This document shows positions 27,791 through 40,176 of a DNA stretch of 64,000 nucleotides, one piece after another. Both the position numbers and the translations under genes were made by a program. The notes under the pieces were generated by a model. The model saw only the letters and a program-made list of their open reading frames with translations, was not told the DNA's origin and did not search any database. The first letter of the stretch is position 1, and each line of letters begins with the position of its first letter. This DNA is from Brachypterus glaber (Eukaryota > Arthropoda > Insecta > Coleoptera > Kateretidae), in assembly GCA_958510825.1 (NCBI GenBank), contig OY294044.1:43599100-43663099 (forward strand), given 5' to 3'.

Positions 27791-28677
27791 AGTTACTTTA
27801 GTTTGTATGTAAAGCTAGGCTCATGGCCAACCATGGAAACATACAAACTGAATTTAAATACAATTTCTTAATATAATTTTAGATCACTGGTTAAATACCT
27901 TCTGCAGCGAGAAATTAAAAAAAAATGTCTAATTTGTTTTGCATAATAGCATGGATGTGACATCTAGCGATCAGCTTAGGAAGTTCAAAATACTTTATTT
28001 AATGGATGAAAGACTAGGTAAAGAAAAGTTATCTTTGTACGAGAAATTGGGTACTTTCCAAACTTAAACAGTAATTTAATTTACGTTTTATGTAAATAAA
28101 GATAATAAAGATAACATTCTTGTTTTTTTAGTCATCAAAATTTTGCAGGGTAAAAGGTAAAAAGTTGGTAATTTCTCGCATCACCTCTAAATAGTGGCAC
28201 CAATCCAAACGCTTACTTCAGGGCCATGAAATGCTAAGGCCGGCCCTGGCTTTAAAAGTGTCACTGACTGACTCCCAAACCCACTAATAGATGGCGTATA
28301 ATGTATAATTTTTATTACGAAAAATAAAATATTAGAACGGAAGAAGAAGAAGAACAAAAAGAAGAAGAAAACGCGTATTCCGGTTTTGTGCCAGTGATTT
28401 CAGAAAACAGTTAATGTATTTTGAGATTAAGCAGAAAATAAATGTAATTAGTGTGGGGTAAGTTTTAAAAAAGTCTAAAATTAAAATTTCATTGAATACT
28501 TTTTGTGATCAAAAGAATTCGAAACTTGACAACAAAGCTGTTGTAGTCATGTGTCTAAGTCAAGGTCATGTCGAGAACGGGGCCATGGGCCATGTGTTTC
28601 ACAAAGAATTTAGAGGGTTTTACTAAATATTTTTATGTTTTGGAATAAAAAAGAACTGTAGAAATCGATTCTTCACA
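27791..28677. other. Unassigned AT-rich sequence
   Basis: A purine tract GAAGAAGAAGAA (28340-28371) is the only landmark. No exon with good splice sites was found. Confidence 0.4.
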
Positions 28678-28679
28678 AT

Positions 28680-29241
28680 AATATAAACCTAATAGCCTTA
28701 AATGTGCCTAAAAAATGTAACTTTTTTGGCTTAAAAGTTAATTGAAAAAAAATTGATAAAAAAGGTGTTTGTCTATAACAGACAAATACCATTTTTCTAC
28801 GATCTAATGGAAAAGTTAACATTTCTACAAAAACAAATGTAGTTTTCTAACCGAAAAATAACCTATTTCTTAGAATTTTACTTTTCTGTTCGTTACCATG
28901 ACAGCAAGGGCAAAATTAAATTTTTCGCGCTAGAGTGTAGGCAACCGGCAAGTCAATCGTAAAACAGCTGTCAACTGGACAGTGTCAAGCATATACTAGG
29001 AGATGTTGTGTCCTGCTATTTGTTTAATATAAAATTATCATTTATCTTTATTCAAATCTGAATTTCATGTGCTAAATATTTGTGTTAAATATTCGTTGTT
29101 AAGGAATTATGGAGAGTTACAGTGATGAGGGTTTTTTTTCTAACTAACCAGATTTGCAAAAAATTGTAAGTGCTGCGACCTTGTAAGGTTATAAATTTAC
29201 TGCCAGAAATTTATTTATTTATTTTAGATCGTAGAAAAAAC
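28680..29241. mobile_element. Element with TTTTTCTACGATCTAA ends
   Basis: 28680-28782 repeats 24684-24782. From 28792 the sequence TTTTTCTACGATCTAAT begins, and 29226-29241 carries the inverse TTAGATCGTAGAAAAA, giving a TIR element of about 450 bp. Its first 250 bases match the spacer of the 13987-17054 palindrome. Confidence 0.65.
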
Positions 29242-29248
29242 GTTGTAT

Positions 29249-29363
29249 GTATTACGAGCGCAAAATGTGATTTCTGCTTTCGCGTGATTGTTGATCTCGG
29301 CTAGACGCCTTGATCAGCAAATTCCACGCTCAAGCAGAAATCAGTCATTTGCGCTCTTAATAC
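29249..29363. repeat. Hairpin with CTCGGCT..CGCC loop
   Basis: The arms GTATTACGAGCGCAAA..GATTTCTGCTT and AAGCAGAAATC..TTTGCGCTCTTAATAC pair over about 45 bases. An inner stem GTTGATC..GATCAGC closes a loop containing TCGGCTAGACGCC. Confidence 0.7.
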
Positions 29364-30594
29364 AAAAATAACTATTTTATCACAGATAGATTTGATTATA
29401 ATGACAGATAATATTTGGCTAAAATAAGATTTTAGGCTTTACACTTTGCCTAGCAAAAAGTCCAAACTAAACTAAAATAGAAAAAAAATTATAATTAAAT
29501 ATTATTAGGGGAAAGCATCATCATATCTTTGCGGCAGTGTGTTTTGATAAAATTAAACTAATCTATGAAAGCTCTATCAAAAAATCTATCTAGGTATACT
29601 GTAGATAAATCACAACTCTAGGTCATATTTATTTTAGATTACTGGATACATCCAGTGCTCTAATTTATTTGGTCCAATTTCTAGAAAATTATAAAATTGT
29701 CTACTTTAAGTATAAAAAATTACCTTTATAATTTAAAATACATCTCCTATTTTATATTTTATACAACGCAACCCAATAATATATAGAAAATAAAGCAATT
29801 TAAGATAATGTTACACACAAAGAAATCATTAATTAAAACAATATTTAAGAAGAACGAACTATTTATTAAGAAAATAGAAATCTATGTCTCAAAATTAACG
29901 GAGATAAAAAAAACCAGACCATTAAAAATAAAATTGATGAATTACAATGCGTAGCACGTACTTATATTTTATTTAGGGCCCCTGAAGTTTTAGCTTTAAT
30001 GCCTTTTCAAGTAGGACCCCTATATTTAGAGTACTCAAATTCAAGTATTTTTTGTTATTGATTTAAATATAAGTGTATAGTATATGTATATGCAATTTTA
30101 GAAAGAGCCATATTTCTATACATACATATACGTAGTTCTAAAAAAATTCAAAATATAATATATTTTTTAAACTCTCTTGTGATGTTTAATTCTTGTTTGT
30201 AATTTAAAACCAGTAACCAAAAAAAAACGAACATTTCTAGAAAGGGAGTCCCACAGGTGGAACTATATATATACATACATATGTCATGTATATAATTAGG
30301 TTCCTACTAATTTATTTAAATAGCATTATGTATTATTTTGTTTTTGCATCTTTAGAATTTATTTTCAACAATATTGTTAAAAGTTTATCTATCATCAAAA
30401 ATTAATAATAAAAAAAATTAATATATAAATATATAAAATATAAAGATAGAGGCATTAAAAAGAAGTGATTTTTAATCCAAAAATATGAAAAAAGTTCCTT
30501 TTAAAAGATTGGTCTAAAAATGGGTTCAAAGGGCTTGCCTAAAATAAGATTTTTATCAAATATTCCCAGAATACTATGAGCTACAGTAACGAAA
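29364..30594. other. AT-rich sequence, nothing recognised
   Basis: No repeats or open frames could be supported. Confidence 0.4.
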
Positions 30595-31070
30595 TTTGCA
30601 TATGCCCTGACATTGATAAACGCAATCATTCCATGTAATTTTTATTTGGCAACTTATCCAAGGACGTTAAAAATGGGAGGCCGTGGTCACTTTTGTATAT
30701 AATTTCTTTTCTGCAGGGTGATTCTAGTCCTTTTGACAATTGTCCATAAAACACCTGAATGTGTTATTTTTTTAAGAATCTGCAGTTAAAACTGAAATTT
30801 AAAAATTATTGTATGGGATTTTTTTAAGTTTTTTTTTTTATGCGGGATCACCCTGCACTATTATAATTTTTACTGGCGTATTTTTTTGTTAGTATTTTTT
30901 TATGTCCAAACCGTGAAATTATCTTTTTGACAGCTACTTCGAAATCGGTTGGCGCTACGGTATTATATAAAACAGCTACACCTCTGCACGACCCTAGTTA
31001 AGCTACAAAATAGAAATTACATATATGATGATTGCCTTTATCAATGTTAGGGCATGTCCAAAATGTTGTT
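30595..31070. mobile_element. Foldback with nested 144-bp MITE
   Basis: The outer arms (30600-30660 and 31000-31060) pair through TGACATTGATAAACGCAATC and its inverse. Inside, 30713-30856 has inverted ends GCAGGGTGAT and ATCACCCTGC, a second small element. Confidence 0.65.
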
Positions 31071-32100
31071 GGTGTAGTGCATAGGGTTCCAGATAAATTT
31101 AATAAAAACACAACGGACTCCTAGGACTCATTTCTGAACAAACCTTTGTAGATGTAGAATCACCTTAAGTTTTGTACCAATATTTTTGAAACGTTCTGTA
31201 TAGCAGATTGTGGCGGTAAAACAGTCAGGCGTTATGCCTTATTATATCTATAACTTCAACTTTTTCTTCTTTTTCTTTTTTTCTTGCCCTTATTTAATTT
31301 CTTTCTTAGAATTTAAACACTCATTAAATAGCTAAAATTGGCCTAACGCGATAATTTAATTAAATTATTATTATTATTATTATCTTAATTTTAAATGCAA
31401 AAACAAAACTTTTATTAGGGATGTTTATCACATATAAAATATAATTACTTCTCTAATCATTACAATGGAAGATCTATCAGTTTTGAAAACAATAATCTCA
31501 CAAGCAATTCAACCAACAATCGAAATACATGTTTGTTCTGGCACAGTCCATAGTACCATTTTTTTTAAATGTAATTAATCTCTTAGTCAACTTAACCAAT
31601 GAATATTAACCATATAAATTTAATTTGATTTGATTTCACAATGGCAACATATAACAATAAAATTTTCAACATTATAATTATAATTAGACTTATTTATTAG
31701 GAATAAATTATAATTGATAAAAAAATAAAACAATATTTAAAAATGTTTTACCCATATTTTTATGTTTTTTTTTTTTAACCCAATTGTAAAACTGATTTTC
31801 TAGGAACTAGAGTGTATGTTCTAGAAACAATAATCTCTTAAATAACAAAAATAAGCCTGATTATATCATATTAAATATAATTTTCACAAGTAGTATAAAT
31901 TAAACTGAAAATTTGTATTTTTGACCTTCTTAAAAGTGTTATAAAATTGTCCACAATTATTATACTACTGACAGCGCGTAGCGCTAGAATAGTATTATAC
32001 GGTAGTTTCGCCCAAAACAAAAAATTCTTGGATACAAGTGTGTTTCATGAAAAAAATAATAAACTTTGAAATATATATGTCTGTCCGGGGTAGGGATCTT
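31071..32100. other. AT-rich sequence, nothing recognised
   Basis: A pyrimidine run at 31258-31288 and an ATT triplet run near 31366-31382 are the only landmarks. Confidence 0.4.
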
Positions 32101-32104
32101 TACA

Positions 32105-32827
32105 GGGCAGTCCATTACGGCGAAACCGTTACCGCGCCACCGTTACCGCGCATGGAATTTACGGCAAAAACCATTTCCGCGCATAATTATTTTAATTTTT
32201 TTTGAATAAAAAAAGATTAAATAAAAAAAAAAATATTTTGCAGAAAACGATCAAAAAGTTCTAACTGATATAGCTGCTGGGTCAGGGTTGTGGCCATTAC
32301 TAGTTTCCTTTAAAACATTTTCGTCCGAAGTGTGCAAACGGCCCTTGCAACAAAGCACGTCGTAATTTACGCAATTACATTTTTTTTAATTTTTAACAGT
32401 CTTTTCTTTCCTGTATATGAAATGTTTATATACAGCAGGTCTTTGTCCCTAGCACTTTTCATTATTGCGATCGACATGGGGATTCGTACTAAACTGATTA
32501 TTAATCAGCGATTTATACAAATCAGTCGATATAAATTTTTAAAAAAACACACACATAAAAACCTAAACATAGATATATAGGTAAATTTAGTAAACGTTCC
32601 ACTTTATCAATAAAAATCCAAACCCTAACCAAAACTAACCAAACCAAATTGCCATCAATCCCACGGAAATACCCTTACATAAAATAAAAATAAAGTATAA
32701 CGATTTTCGGTGTAAAAGTCATACGCGCTAAAGACCGTCCACGGTAATGAACTGCGCGGTAATGGTCTTCGCGGTAAAGGACATGCGCGGTAATGGCTTG
32801 TCGCGGTAATGGTGCTCGCGGTAATGT
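32105..32827. mobile_element. DNA element with subterminal arrays of CCATTACCGCGC
   Basis: The left end (32112-32185) has four degenerate copies of CCRTTACCGCGCA. The right end (32721-32827) has seven copies in the opposite orientation (GCGCGGTAATGG and variants). The interior is AT-rich with no transposase. Inverted clusters of a motif of about 13 bases at both ends of a 0.7-kb unit look like transposase-binding subterminal repeats of a non-autonomous DNA transposon. Confidence 0.72.
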
Positions 32828-33169
32828 TTTTTCACAAAAACAAAATAAAAAAAAATAAGTTTTTTTTTTTTAATTTTTTCCATTAATATTTGGGAAAATG
32901 CAATATACCATTTACTTTGAATAGTATATAATGGAAAGCGTGGCATTACATATCTTCAAGGCTTATTTTAATAAAATATTATTATTTAGTGTTGACTTTG
33001 AGATATTTTACACTTTACAACTTGACATTCCAAAAAATGGACTCTCCAATCCATTTTATATTTTAAAAATTCTTTCCACAATTCTGCTAGTTACATAGAA
33101 ATACCATGGTGACAGTCAGACCGTTGTCACTCTATCCACTTCTACATATCTGACAGAAGTATCGCTGTG
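32828..33169 (-). other. Probable 3' untranslated region of the host gene, with a repeat scrap
   Basis: This lies just downstream of the TGA at 33170-33172. The piece at 32925-32970 (GTATATAATGGAAAGCG, CATTACATATCTTCA) recurs at 60888-60925, so a repeat begins about 200 bases after the stop. Confidence 0.4.
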
Positions 33170-33296
33170 TCAGCTACATATGATGCCTTTTTCGTCTATA
33201 ATGTTGGTATCAGATGAAAGACTTTTTAACCTAGTTTGGAGGATGGACCGTGGACGTCTTCTGCATAGCCTCCATATTGCCAAACCTAGACTAAAT
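33170..33296 (-). CDS. Terminal coding exon: transmembrane end and cytoplasmic tail of an LDLa-type membrane protein
   Basis: This is the last coding exon of the minus-strand host gene. A pyrimidine-rich acceptor ending TTTTTAG lies just before base 33296. The exon is 127 bases long: one base completes a split glycine codon, then 41 residues follow, then TGA at 33170-33172. The encoded peptide finishes the membrane helix (GFSLGLAIW), is followed at once by a basic stop-transfer (RLCRRRPR), and ends in a short Ser/Asp-rich cytoplasmic tail (DEKGIICS at the C-terminus). Its phase matches the donor of the exon at 33995-34216, 698 bases upstream. No AATAAA was found in the following few hundred bases, so the transcript end is unknown. 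I do not recognise the orthologue with certainty. The frame-true join supports a real exon; a transcript would prove it. Confidence 0.82.
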
Positions 33297-33994
33297 CTAA
33301 AAATAAAAATGCATATCAACACAGTTTTTTTTTTTCAGGTTTTGAGTATCTCGGAGAATTTTTCCACAGTACTCGTGCCTCAATGTGACCTTTTCTGTCA
33401 GGAATAGCTGTGGACACATAATTTAAAATCTGGGGAAATGACTCGCAAACGCGTTTTTAGCTGTTTCCGGGTAAGCCAAGTTTGTCTTCTAGTTATAAAT
33501 TTGTCAAAATATATTTTTAAGGTTATTAATCATGGCATATTGTTGCAGTGCTGTATGACGTGTTTGTCACACCTCGTATATCTTTTAACTTTTTTTGTTC
33601 TCCAGTTGGATTAATCATATTCTTTCTTTATTCTATTATTACCAAATAGTTTTAAATAAATGGAACTCATTTTCTTCCGACTTAGAGTAACATTTAATAA
33701 ACCTTTTCTTTGAAAATGTGCGCATAATTAATTTGTCACATCTAATGCCAAAACATAGTTACCAACAAACAAATAATAATTTTTACCAGATTTTATTATG
33801 GCCACTATCTTCCTTGACAGGAAACTTCACCTTAAGGCTCTCTACCAAGATGACTTTAAAGTCATCTTGCTCTCTACTCATGTATAAGCACATAGCTTTG
33901 TTGGGGTAGGACGTAGCCTACACAGTGCACATAGTTTCTGGTGGAACCAAGTAAGCTTCCCACCTACCTTAGTAAGTGGACTACGAAAACTTAC
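33297..33994 (-). other. Host-gene intron (698 bp)
   Basis: GTAAGT...TTTTTAG intron between the LDLa exon and the terminal exon. It splits the membrane helix. No repeat with a recognisable copy elsewhere was seen inside it, so it is the only short, TE-poor intron of this gene in the window. Confidence 0.75.
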
Positions 33995-34216
33995 CCTAAA
34001 ACGATTAGAAATAGAGTCAATAAAAACAGGTAAACTGGTGACAGTTGTAAGATAATAGAACAATGGGTTAGTGCTTCATCAATTCCCGATGGACAGTCCT
34101 CAATACCATCGCACCAAACGCTGGAGTTTATACAGGCATCCAATTCTGGGCAGCGATACTGGCATTCGTCCGGTCGCATCATAAATAATCCAAGTCCATT
34201 GGGTGGAAAATCTCGT
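33995..34216 (-). CDS. Exon with LDL-receptor class A domain and start of transmembrane helix
   Basis: An internal exon of 222 bases, bounded by a good acceptor (TTTTTCTTATAG before 34216) and a consensus donor (AGG|GTAAGT, GT at 33993-33994). It encodes an LDL-receptor class A module with six cysteines and the family hallmarks CPELDACI, WCDGIEDCPSG and the acidic DE that normally ligates calcium. The spacing between the first two cysteines is short for the family. After the module comes a hydrophobic stretch (SPVYLFLLTLFLIVLG) that continues in the next exon. The exon starts and ends in the same phase (one base in, two bases out), joining exactly with 46499-46625 upstream and 33170-33296 downstream. 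The product is predicted to be a single-pass surface receptor or co-receptor. The ligand is unknown. Confidence 0.88.
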
Positions 34217-34577
34217 CTATAAGAAAAATACATTGATAAAATACGTAATTCTCTGGAGAATCAAATATTACTTTTTGCTTGCAATGTTTTTTAAATAAAC
34301 AGTTATTAGGTTCGAATCAAATTAATTCCAAAATTAGTTTGACTAAAAAGTCCAAACCATTTACTGTATTGTTACAACTCTCTTAGGAAATATTAAAATA
34401 TTAATCGACAACGCCGCTTGTGTGAGGCTTGGCAACCGCTAGAAAAAACGACTTGCTTTTTTAAATAGGATATTTTTATTTATCAGTCCCTTCTTCTTTG
34501 GTTGGAATTTGGAAAAATTTTATTCGAGAATAGAGCTTGGCCTAGACCAAATACTTTAAAGGAACTTTTGACGCATA

Positions 34578-36190
34578 CACTCGAACAAAATTAACCGGAT
34601 ACTAGAAATTTGCCACAATTTTAATGTTGATTTTCTAGCGAACTTCTCATCTGATTTTCATTATTTTTTTTTAACCGTAAGTTGACTCTTTATTTACGTA
34701 GCTAGGTAAAAAAAAAATTCTGATTTCAATTTAAGGAGAATATACCGGGTGAAAAAGTAATAAGAAGTTTTTTCCTCAAATTTTTGACACCCTGTGGGGT
34801 GAATTAGCAATATCAGTAGTTATTAATTGAAACCATACTGTAGTCCTATCTTTTATGTACATTTTGTTTTTTTATCCAAGTTATTATATCTGTTATTAAC
34901 GAAGATACAGTGTATTAAAGGCAACGCCTCGGATAAAGCGTTCGCAAAATTAACCGGAGACTAGGTTTTTCAGACAAAAAATTTAATTAAATCATTAATA
35001 ATAAAAATTTTGTAACAAAAAAAAACGTCAATTTGTCTTCAGTATCGAGTATTTCTTCTTCTAGCTTGAATAACAGCTCTCATCCTTCGTGGCATACTCT
35101 GAATCAAAGAAGCAACATAATCCTGAGATATTAATTTAATAGAGCTTGCTCGAGCTGCCTTATCCTTCTGCCTAGGTTCTCCCACATATTCTCTATAGGG
35201 TTTAGGTCAGGACTTCTAGGTGGCCACTCCAAGCACTAAATATCAACATCGTTAACTTACTGACGAGTTACAAGGGCTATGTGCGGACGTGCATTATCCT
35301 GCATTAGGAGAAAATTATCTCCTACAAATGGCGCAAAAGGTACCACATGCCCTTCAAGACAATCCCTTATGTACATATCGGCATTAATGCTACCTCCCCG
35401 AAATGTTACAAGATCAGTACGAGTTTCCAAAAAATGCCTCTCCACTTCATTATACCATCACCACCAAACTGTACTCTGGGAGAAAAGCAGCACTGCATAT
35501 AGCCCTCTCCACGTCTTCTAAACACATGTTGGTGACGATCAGATGAATATCTGGTGAAACGGGACATCCATAAAGAGAAGCATCCTCATTCGTCCATACC
35601 CCAATCAACATGAGTTCGCTCAAATTCCAAGCGCTGAGCTGCGTCCAAAAGAGATCCAGTGGCAGGTGGATGAGATGTTAAATTTTGTTTTATCAACCTT
35701 CTTCATACAGTATCAGATAAAACTAACGTATCACTAACATCATTCTAGTCAAATCTGATCGTGGTCTTCCTTGCCAAGATAATCTTGAGTAAGAACCTGT
35801 TTCTCTGAACGTTTTTCTGCATCAGATACTGTAATATTTTTTTGAAAAATCTAGTTTCCGGTTAATTTTGCGAACGCTTTATCCGAGGCGTTGCCTTTAA
35901 AACAGTGTATCTTCGTTAATAACGGAGAAAACGAAATGTTCATAAAAGATAGGACTACAGTATAATTTCAATTAACATCCGCTGTTATTGCTGATTCACC
36001 CCACAGGGTGTCACAAATCGCCCGATGTAGGCACGCACGCCTTATAACGCTCTTGACGGAAAGAAGACAACGCGAATGATTCCTTCCCCTTACGTCAGAG
36101 ACTTTCTTTCATGAGGAGAACTATTCGCTAGGAAATCAACATTAAAATTGTAGCAGATTTTTAGTGTCAGGTTAATTTTGCGGTCGAGTG
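34578..36190 (-). mobile_element. Tc1-like transposon of IR/DR type
   Basis: TA duplications (34576-34577 and 36191-36192) flank ends CACTCGAACAAAATTAACC and its inverse ending CGAGTG. Inverted repeats extend about 350 bases inward on each side. Each carries two direct copies of the presumed transposase-binding site, CAAAATTAACCGGANACTAG. The outer copies are at 34585-34605 and 36160-36184; the inner copies are at 34943-34964 and 35852-35873. This double-site layout is the IR/DR organisation known from Sleeping Beauty and Bari3/Paris-type elements. The transposase gene lies between the repeats on the minus strand and is broken. Confidence 0.9.
35030..35830 (-). pseudogene. Tc1 transposase pseudogene (DD34E)
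   Basis: Minus-strand translation gives, in order across several frames, an HTH-side remnant, RLEFERTHVDW, HQHVFRRRGE, VQFGGDGIMKWRGIF, GGSINADMYI, VVPFAPFVGDNFLLMQDNARPH and WPPRSPDLNPIENMW. The second aspartate (in DNARPH, about 35297) and the glutamate (in PIE, about 35194) are separated by 34 positions. This is the DD34E spacing of Tc1, kept although two stop codons fall between them. At least two further frameshifts exist. It cannot make an active enzyme. Confidence 0.9.
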
Positions 36191-38109
36191 TAATATTCAA
36201 TAAAAATGTACATAAGAAAATAGTGTTAGTCTCTCACAAACAGAGATTACAAAATGTTTCTAAGCAGTTACTAATTTTTTTAAGTCGATCTACATTAAAT
36301 TTACCAAACATCTATATATAAATCTACATACATTCTTACAAAATGAGGTCATAAGGGAACAACATTCCGTTAACACATTAATAACCCATGCCAGAAACGA
36401 ATAGGGGTCCAGTGGGCCACCTGATTTTTTTATATGTAATTTAATGGAAATAGGCCACAGATTTGTACTAAAATATTGCATCAAAAAAAATCTATTTTTG
36501 CTAAATTTGCTTTGTGCAACCTTTATAAAGGATGCTGACACAAAAATTGTTTAAATACTAATATTATTGTGTTAGCGAAATACTAAGCGACAAAAAAAAT
36601 CATTTCTTTAGGATTACAAAACTTACAGGTTTTAACAAGAATGACAACTTGACAGTGTCATGTTATGCCATGGTACTTAATAACAACTTACATTTTAAAA
36701 GAAGCATGTATTTACTTCAGTTTAGATATTGGAAGTGTTTCTTTTTTTAATTTTGAGGTAAAATTTATTATTTTTTTTTATTTATACACATGAAGACGAA
36801 AACAGTTATTTTATTGCATTACTAATTAAAACCTTTCTATAGAAATAATTATTAGTTAGTTTTTTCAGTTATACCAACACAGGTACAGTGATTCACAATA
36901 ATTACTGTTTCATTCATTATCCAACTATACAAGGTTGGTAGCCCACTACCTTGTTGTCAAGCTAACTTTGTTTGATTATTTTGCCGAGATCTTGCATTCA
37001 AATTGAACATCTTGATCTTCACCCTGTGTTTGAATTGTTTGGTTTGGATATTTGTCCCCCAAACCAAACTAAGCCAGTCTTTAGCTTAAAGCGTTATTAG
37101 ATTATTAATATTCCCGGACTGATCGACGGACAACTTTTTTCTTGCTTAAAATTTATTTTAATTGACATAAAAGTCAAAAGTATGTAAAAAATTGAAAATT
37201 TTTGTATGAATGCAATACTTTCCCAAAATTTTGAATTTTTTTAGAATGGGAAAGCAAAAACTACCGGCTAAAACCCTTTTCTTAATTCTTTAAGTTTTAT
37301 AATGCTAAAGAAATGATTATTTTACCGCTATCTAAGTATTTCGATTTGTTATGCTAATATTTAAACTATTTTGTCTGAGCATCATAAATGATGGCGCTTA
37401 ACGTGTTAAAAACTCTCTCCATTAAAAATCAATTTTAGGACCTATGTTTCCCTGTAACTATTTTCTTAATATTTTTAAAAGTATTACAAGAGTTATTCGT
37501 TTTCATGACACATAAATACAATATCTCATAGAAAACTATTTAACAACTGTAAGTGAAAAGTATAGTTTTTTTCTTATATCCATTTTAAATAAAAATATGT
37601 CTCAATTAAATTTTTCAACGATATTAGATTTAGTTTTTACGTCAGAAAGCAGATAAATGTGCACAATTCAAATAAAATATGTTCGTAAATATATGTGGAA
37701 TGAAAGAAATTTTATAGTAAGAAATTCTAATAAAGTTTTATGACATTGCCTTAGTATGTCGTACATACACACCGTTCCATGAAAAACAGTTGGGATGGCA
37801 ATAAAAAAGAATTGTGAAAGCCTATATTTTTAAAATTGATTAGCTAGAATTACCGGCACTTGGAAATAAGTGGCACGTTTCCATATAAATTTTTGCGTCG
37901 GCAAATGCAGCTTTTATTTTTAAATTTTTAAAGCTGCATTTTCAGAATTCTTATATGGATATAATTTAATTTAAGTCTCAAAATATCTCAACACCGACTC
38001 ATAAAAAAAAACGCCAAATACTCTTAATCAGTCTCTAATTTTCTTATATGTATTTTTCGGCCTTGAAAACGGCGTTGAAAACGATATTGACGCCCCCAAA
38101 AAGATCTCG

Positions 38110-38402
38110 CTTCCGCCTTATGGAAAAGTGACTTTGATCGGATTTAGCTGAATTTTGGACATGTTATAGTTCTTGACAGTCTGATCAAAAGTCTTTATGG
38201 AAACAAGTTGCAAAAATCAATAGGTGCTAGATCATTGAAAATGTCGAGTATTGGTGCTCGTCTTACGGAAAAGTGGTTTTGGTAAAGTATGGCTGCAATT
38301 TTTAGATATTACTGTTCTCGATTCTGATCAAAGGTGCCTTCGGGCCCAACTAACAAAATTCAATAGATAAGGTGCTAGAAAACTTTGAAGATCCCGAGCT
38401 AG
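38110..38402. repeat. Diverged tandem duplication (about 145 bp x 2)
   Basis: Both halves contain TTA.GGAAAAGTG, a TCTGATCAAA block, AA.TCAATAG and GGTGCTAGA in the same order. Unit 1 starts at about 38116 and unit 2 at about 38261. Confidence 0.6.
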
Positions 38403-39472
38403 CTCGTCCAACGTTCTTTTTTGTAGTCAAACAAAATGGGGCTCAGAGAGCTTCACGCTGACAAATTAATTTTCAGCGCTTAAAAAAACGTAAGAAAAAT
38501 ATAGTCTGGTAAAAGTAAACGATGTTTTTTTGTCGGCCTGTGTAATTATTGATTGCTTTTTAAAGGCTTGCTTAAAGTTATAAATACTTTTGTACTTTTT
38601 GGGTTGAAACAAATTTATATTTTTATCCATTAGCAAATTTTAAAATTTGCAATTGGCAAAAGTTGTGTGTTTTTTAAAATATTTTATCTTTATGTGTCAC
38701 AAGAAGAATAAATTTTTCAAAATGGGCCAAAAATAGGTATTAAATTACCTTTTTTTTTCGGAACCAACTCATGGTACTCTTAAATCTTGTGATCTGGTTT
38801 TAGAATCACGTATTTTTTCTTTAAAGCGGTCAAAATATCAGACATAAAATATTAAAATATTTCATTTGCACACTATTTTTCAAAGTGAAAATATAAAGCT
38901 TTCCCATACCTTAAATTATTGTCAGCAATAAAAAAAAAACGATAAAACCGATTAAAAGTGTATTAAATGATGCTCGTTGAACTGAAAGATGTTAAGCTTT
39001 TAAACAGTGACAATAACTTCACCCTAATAAAGAATTTATATGGGCTACACGACATTTACACCAGCTTAATTTAAATATTTATTGAATTTGTAGACAAACC
39101 AAATCAAATATTCACTTGAATAATGCTCACTGAAAATCTCTTATTTTAACGGTTCCAACATTTTCTAAAAGCTGTATTAAATATTCCATTATACATATCT
39201 ACTTAAATATCTGTCAACGTATTTTTATAGATTTAATGATCCTAGATATTTAGATGCTTGCTGTCACTTTAAGCCATACTAAACTGACAGAAAATATCAA
39301 GGGTCTCTAGTTTTTTATTATTATTATTAGATTTAAATAAATTTTTACTGTCAATTTTCATAAGTCACTCACTTATATAAAGGTTTTTTATATTATATAT
39401 TTATTTATACATAATTATAAACTCGGCAGACTAAATTCCCTACGCTCAATTTTCTACTGCCTAAAATTTCTG

Positions 39473-39620
39473 TACATCCCTACATTCTTATATCCCTACT
39501 GTAGAGATATAGGGACTCTTCTCCATAACATCCCTTCTCTTTAACCGTACATCCCTACATCCCTATATACCTACTGTAGGTATATAGAGACTCTTCTCCA
39601 TAACATCCCTTCTCTACAAC
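39473..39620. repeat. 75-bp tandem duplication with internal palindrome
   Basis: Units at 39473-39547 and 39548-39620 share TACATCCCTACAT and ACTCTTCTCCATAACATCCC. Each holds a small inverted repeat (for example TATATACCTACTGTAGGTATATA). Confidence 0.85.
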
Positions 39621-39656
39621 AAACCTACTCGGTAACATTCTTACGTGCATAAAAAA

Positions 39657-39826
39657 AATTGCTAGACTTTGCTAATAACGGAAAAAAATAATAAATTTTT
39701 TTTTAAATGAGTATTTTTTGCATAGATATTTAAAACAAGTTTATGGTAATCTAATAATTTTAGCTAAACCCCGTTATAAAATTAAGGTTTTAATCACAGC
39801 TACCATTAGAACTCCAACTATCATCA
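39657..39826. repeat. Left arm of an inverted pair around the LTR retrotransposon
   Basis: TTGCTAGACTTTGCTA, GCTAAACCCCGTTATAAA and ATCACAGCTACCAT appear in reverse complement at 45555-45724. The arms are about 90 percent alike. The LTR element's 3' end sits directly against the right arm. Confidence 0.8.
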
Positions 39827-40176
39827 TCGAGGCCTTGTAGAAATGAATTCAGGTACCAATGATGCCAGTGACGATGATGACAGTGACTATCTTATGATCC
39901 GTATAATTTTAAAATTTTATTTTAATATACATAGCCTATAAGATCTAATTCTTAAAAGTAAGCATGAGTAACGTCGGATATTTTCGGGTTTTGTTCGGAC
40001 CCCTCTAAGTAAAAATCGTTGAACTTTGGTAGTGGGGAATTTAGATATTCTTGCCCGGACCACACCCAGAAACATTAGCGCGTGTGACCTAAATATGCCT
40101 CATTTTAATTTATGGGTTTATGAAGAGAATAAATAGAGCTCCAAATTTTAGAGGTGATCATTCTTGAATAGTTTTT

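Noticed and set aside
32332..32580. 82-codon frame
   Set aside because: Lies inside the GCGGTAATGG element, low-complexity, with no recognisable domain.
33180..33407. Plus-strand 75-codon frame
   Set aside because: Opposite strand of the terminal host exon, which has splice-phase support.
36366..37411. 1-kb element bounded by TTAACACATTAA and TTAACGTGTTAA
   Set aside because: Only about 12 bases match at the ends and no supporting arms or copies were found.
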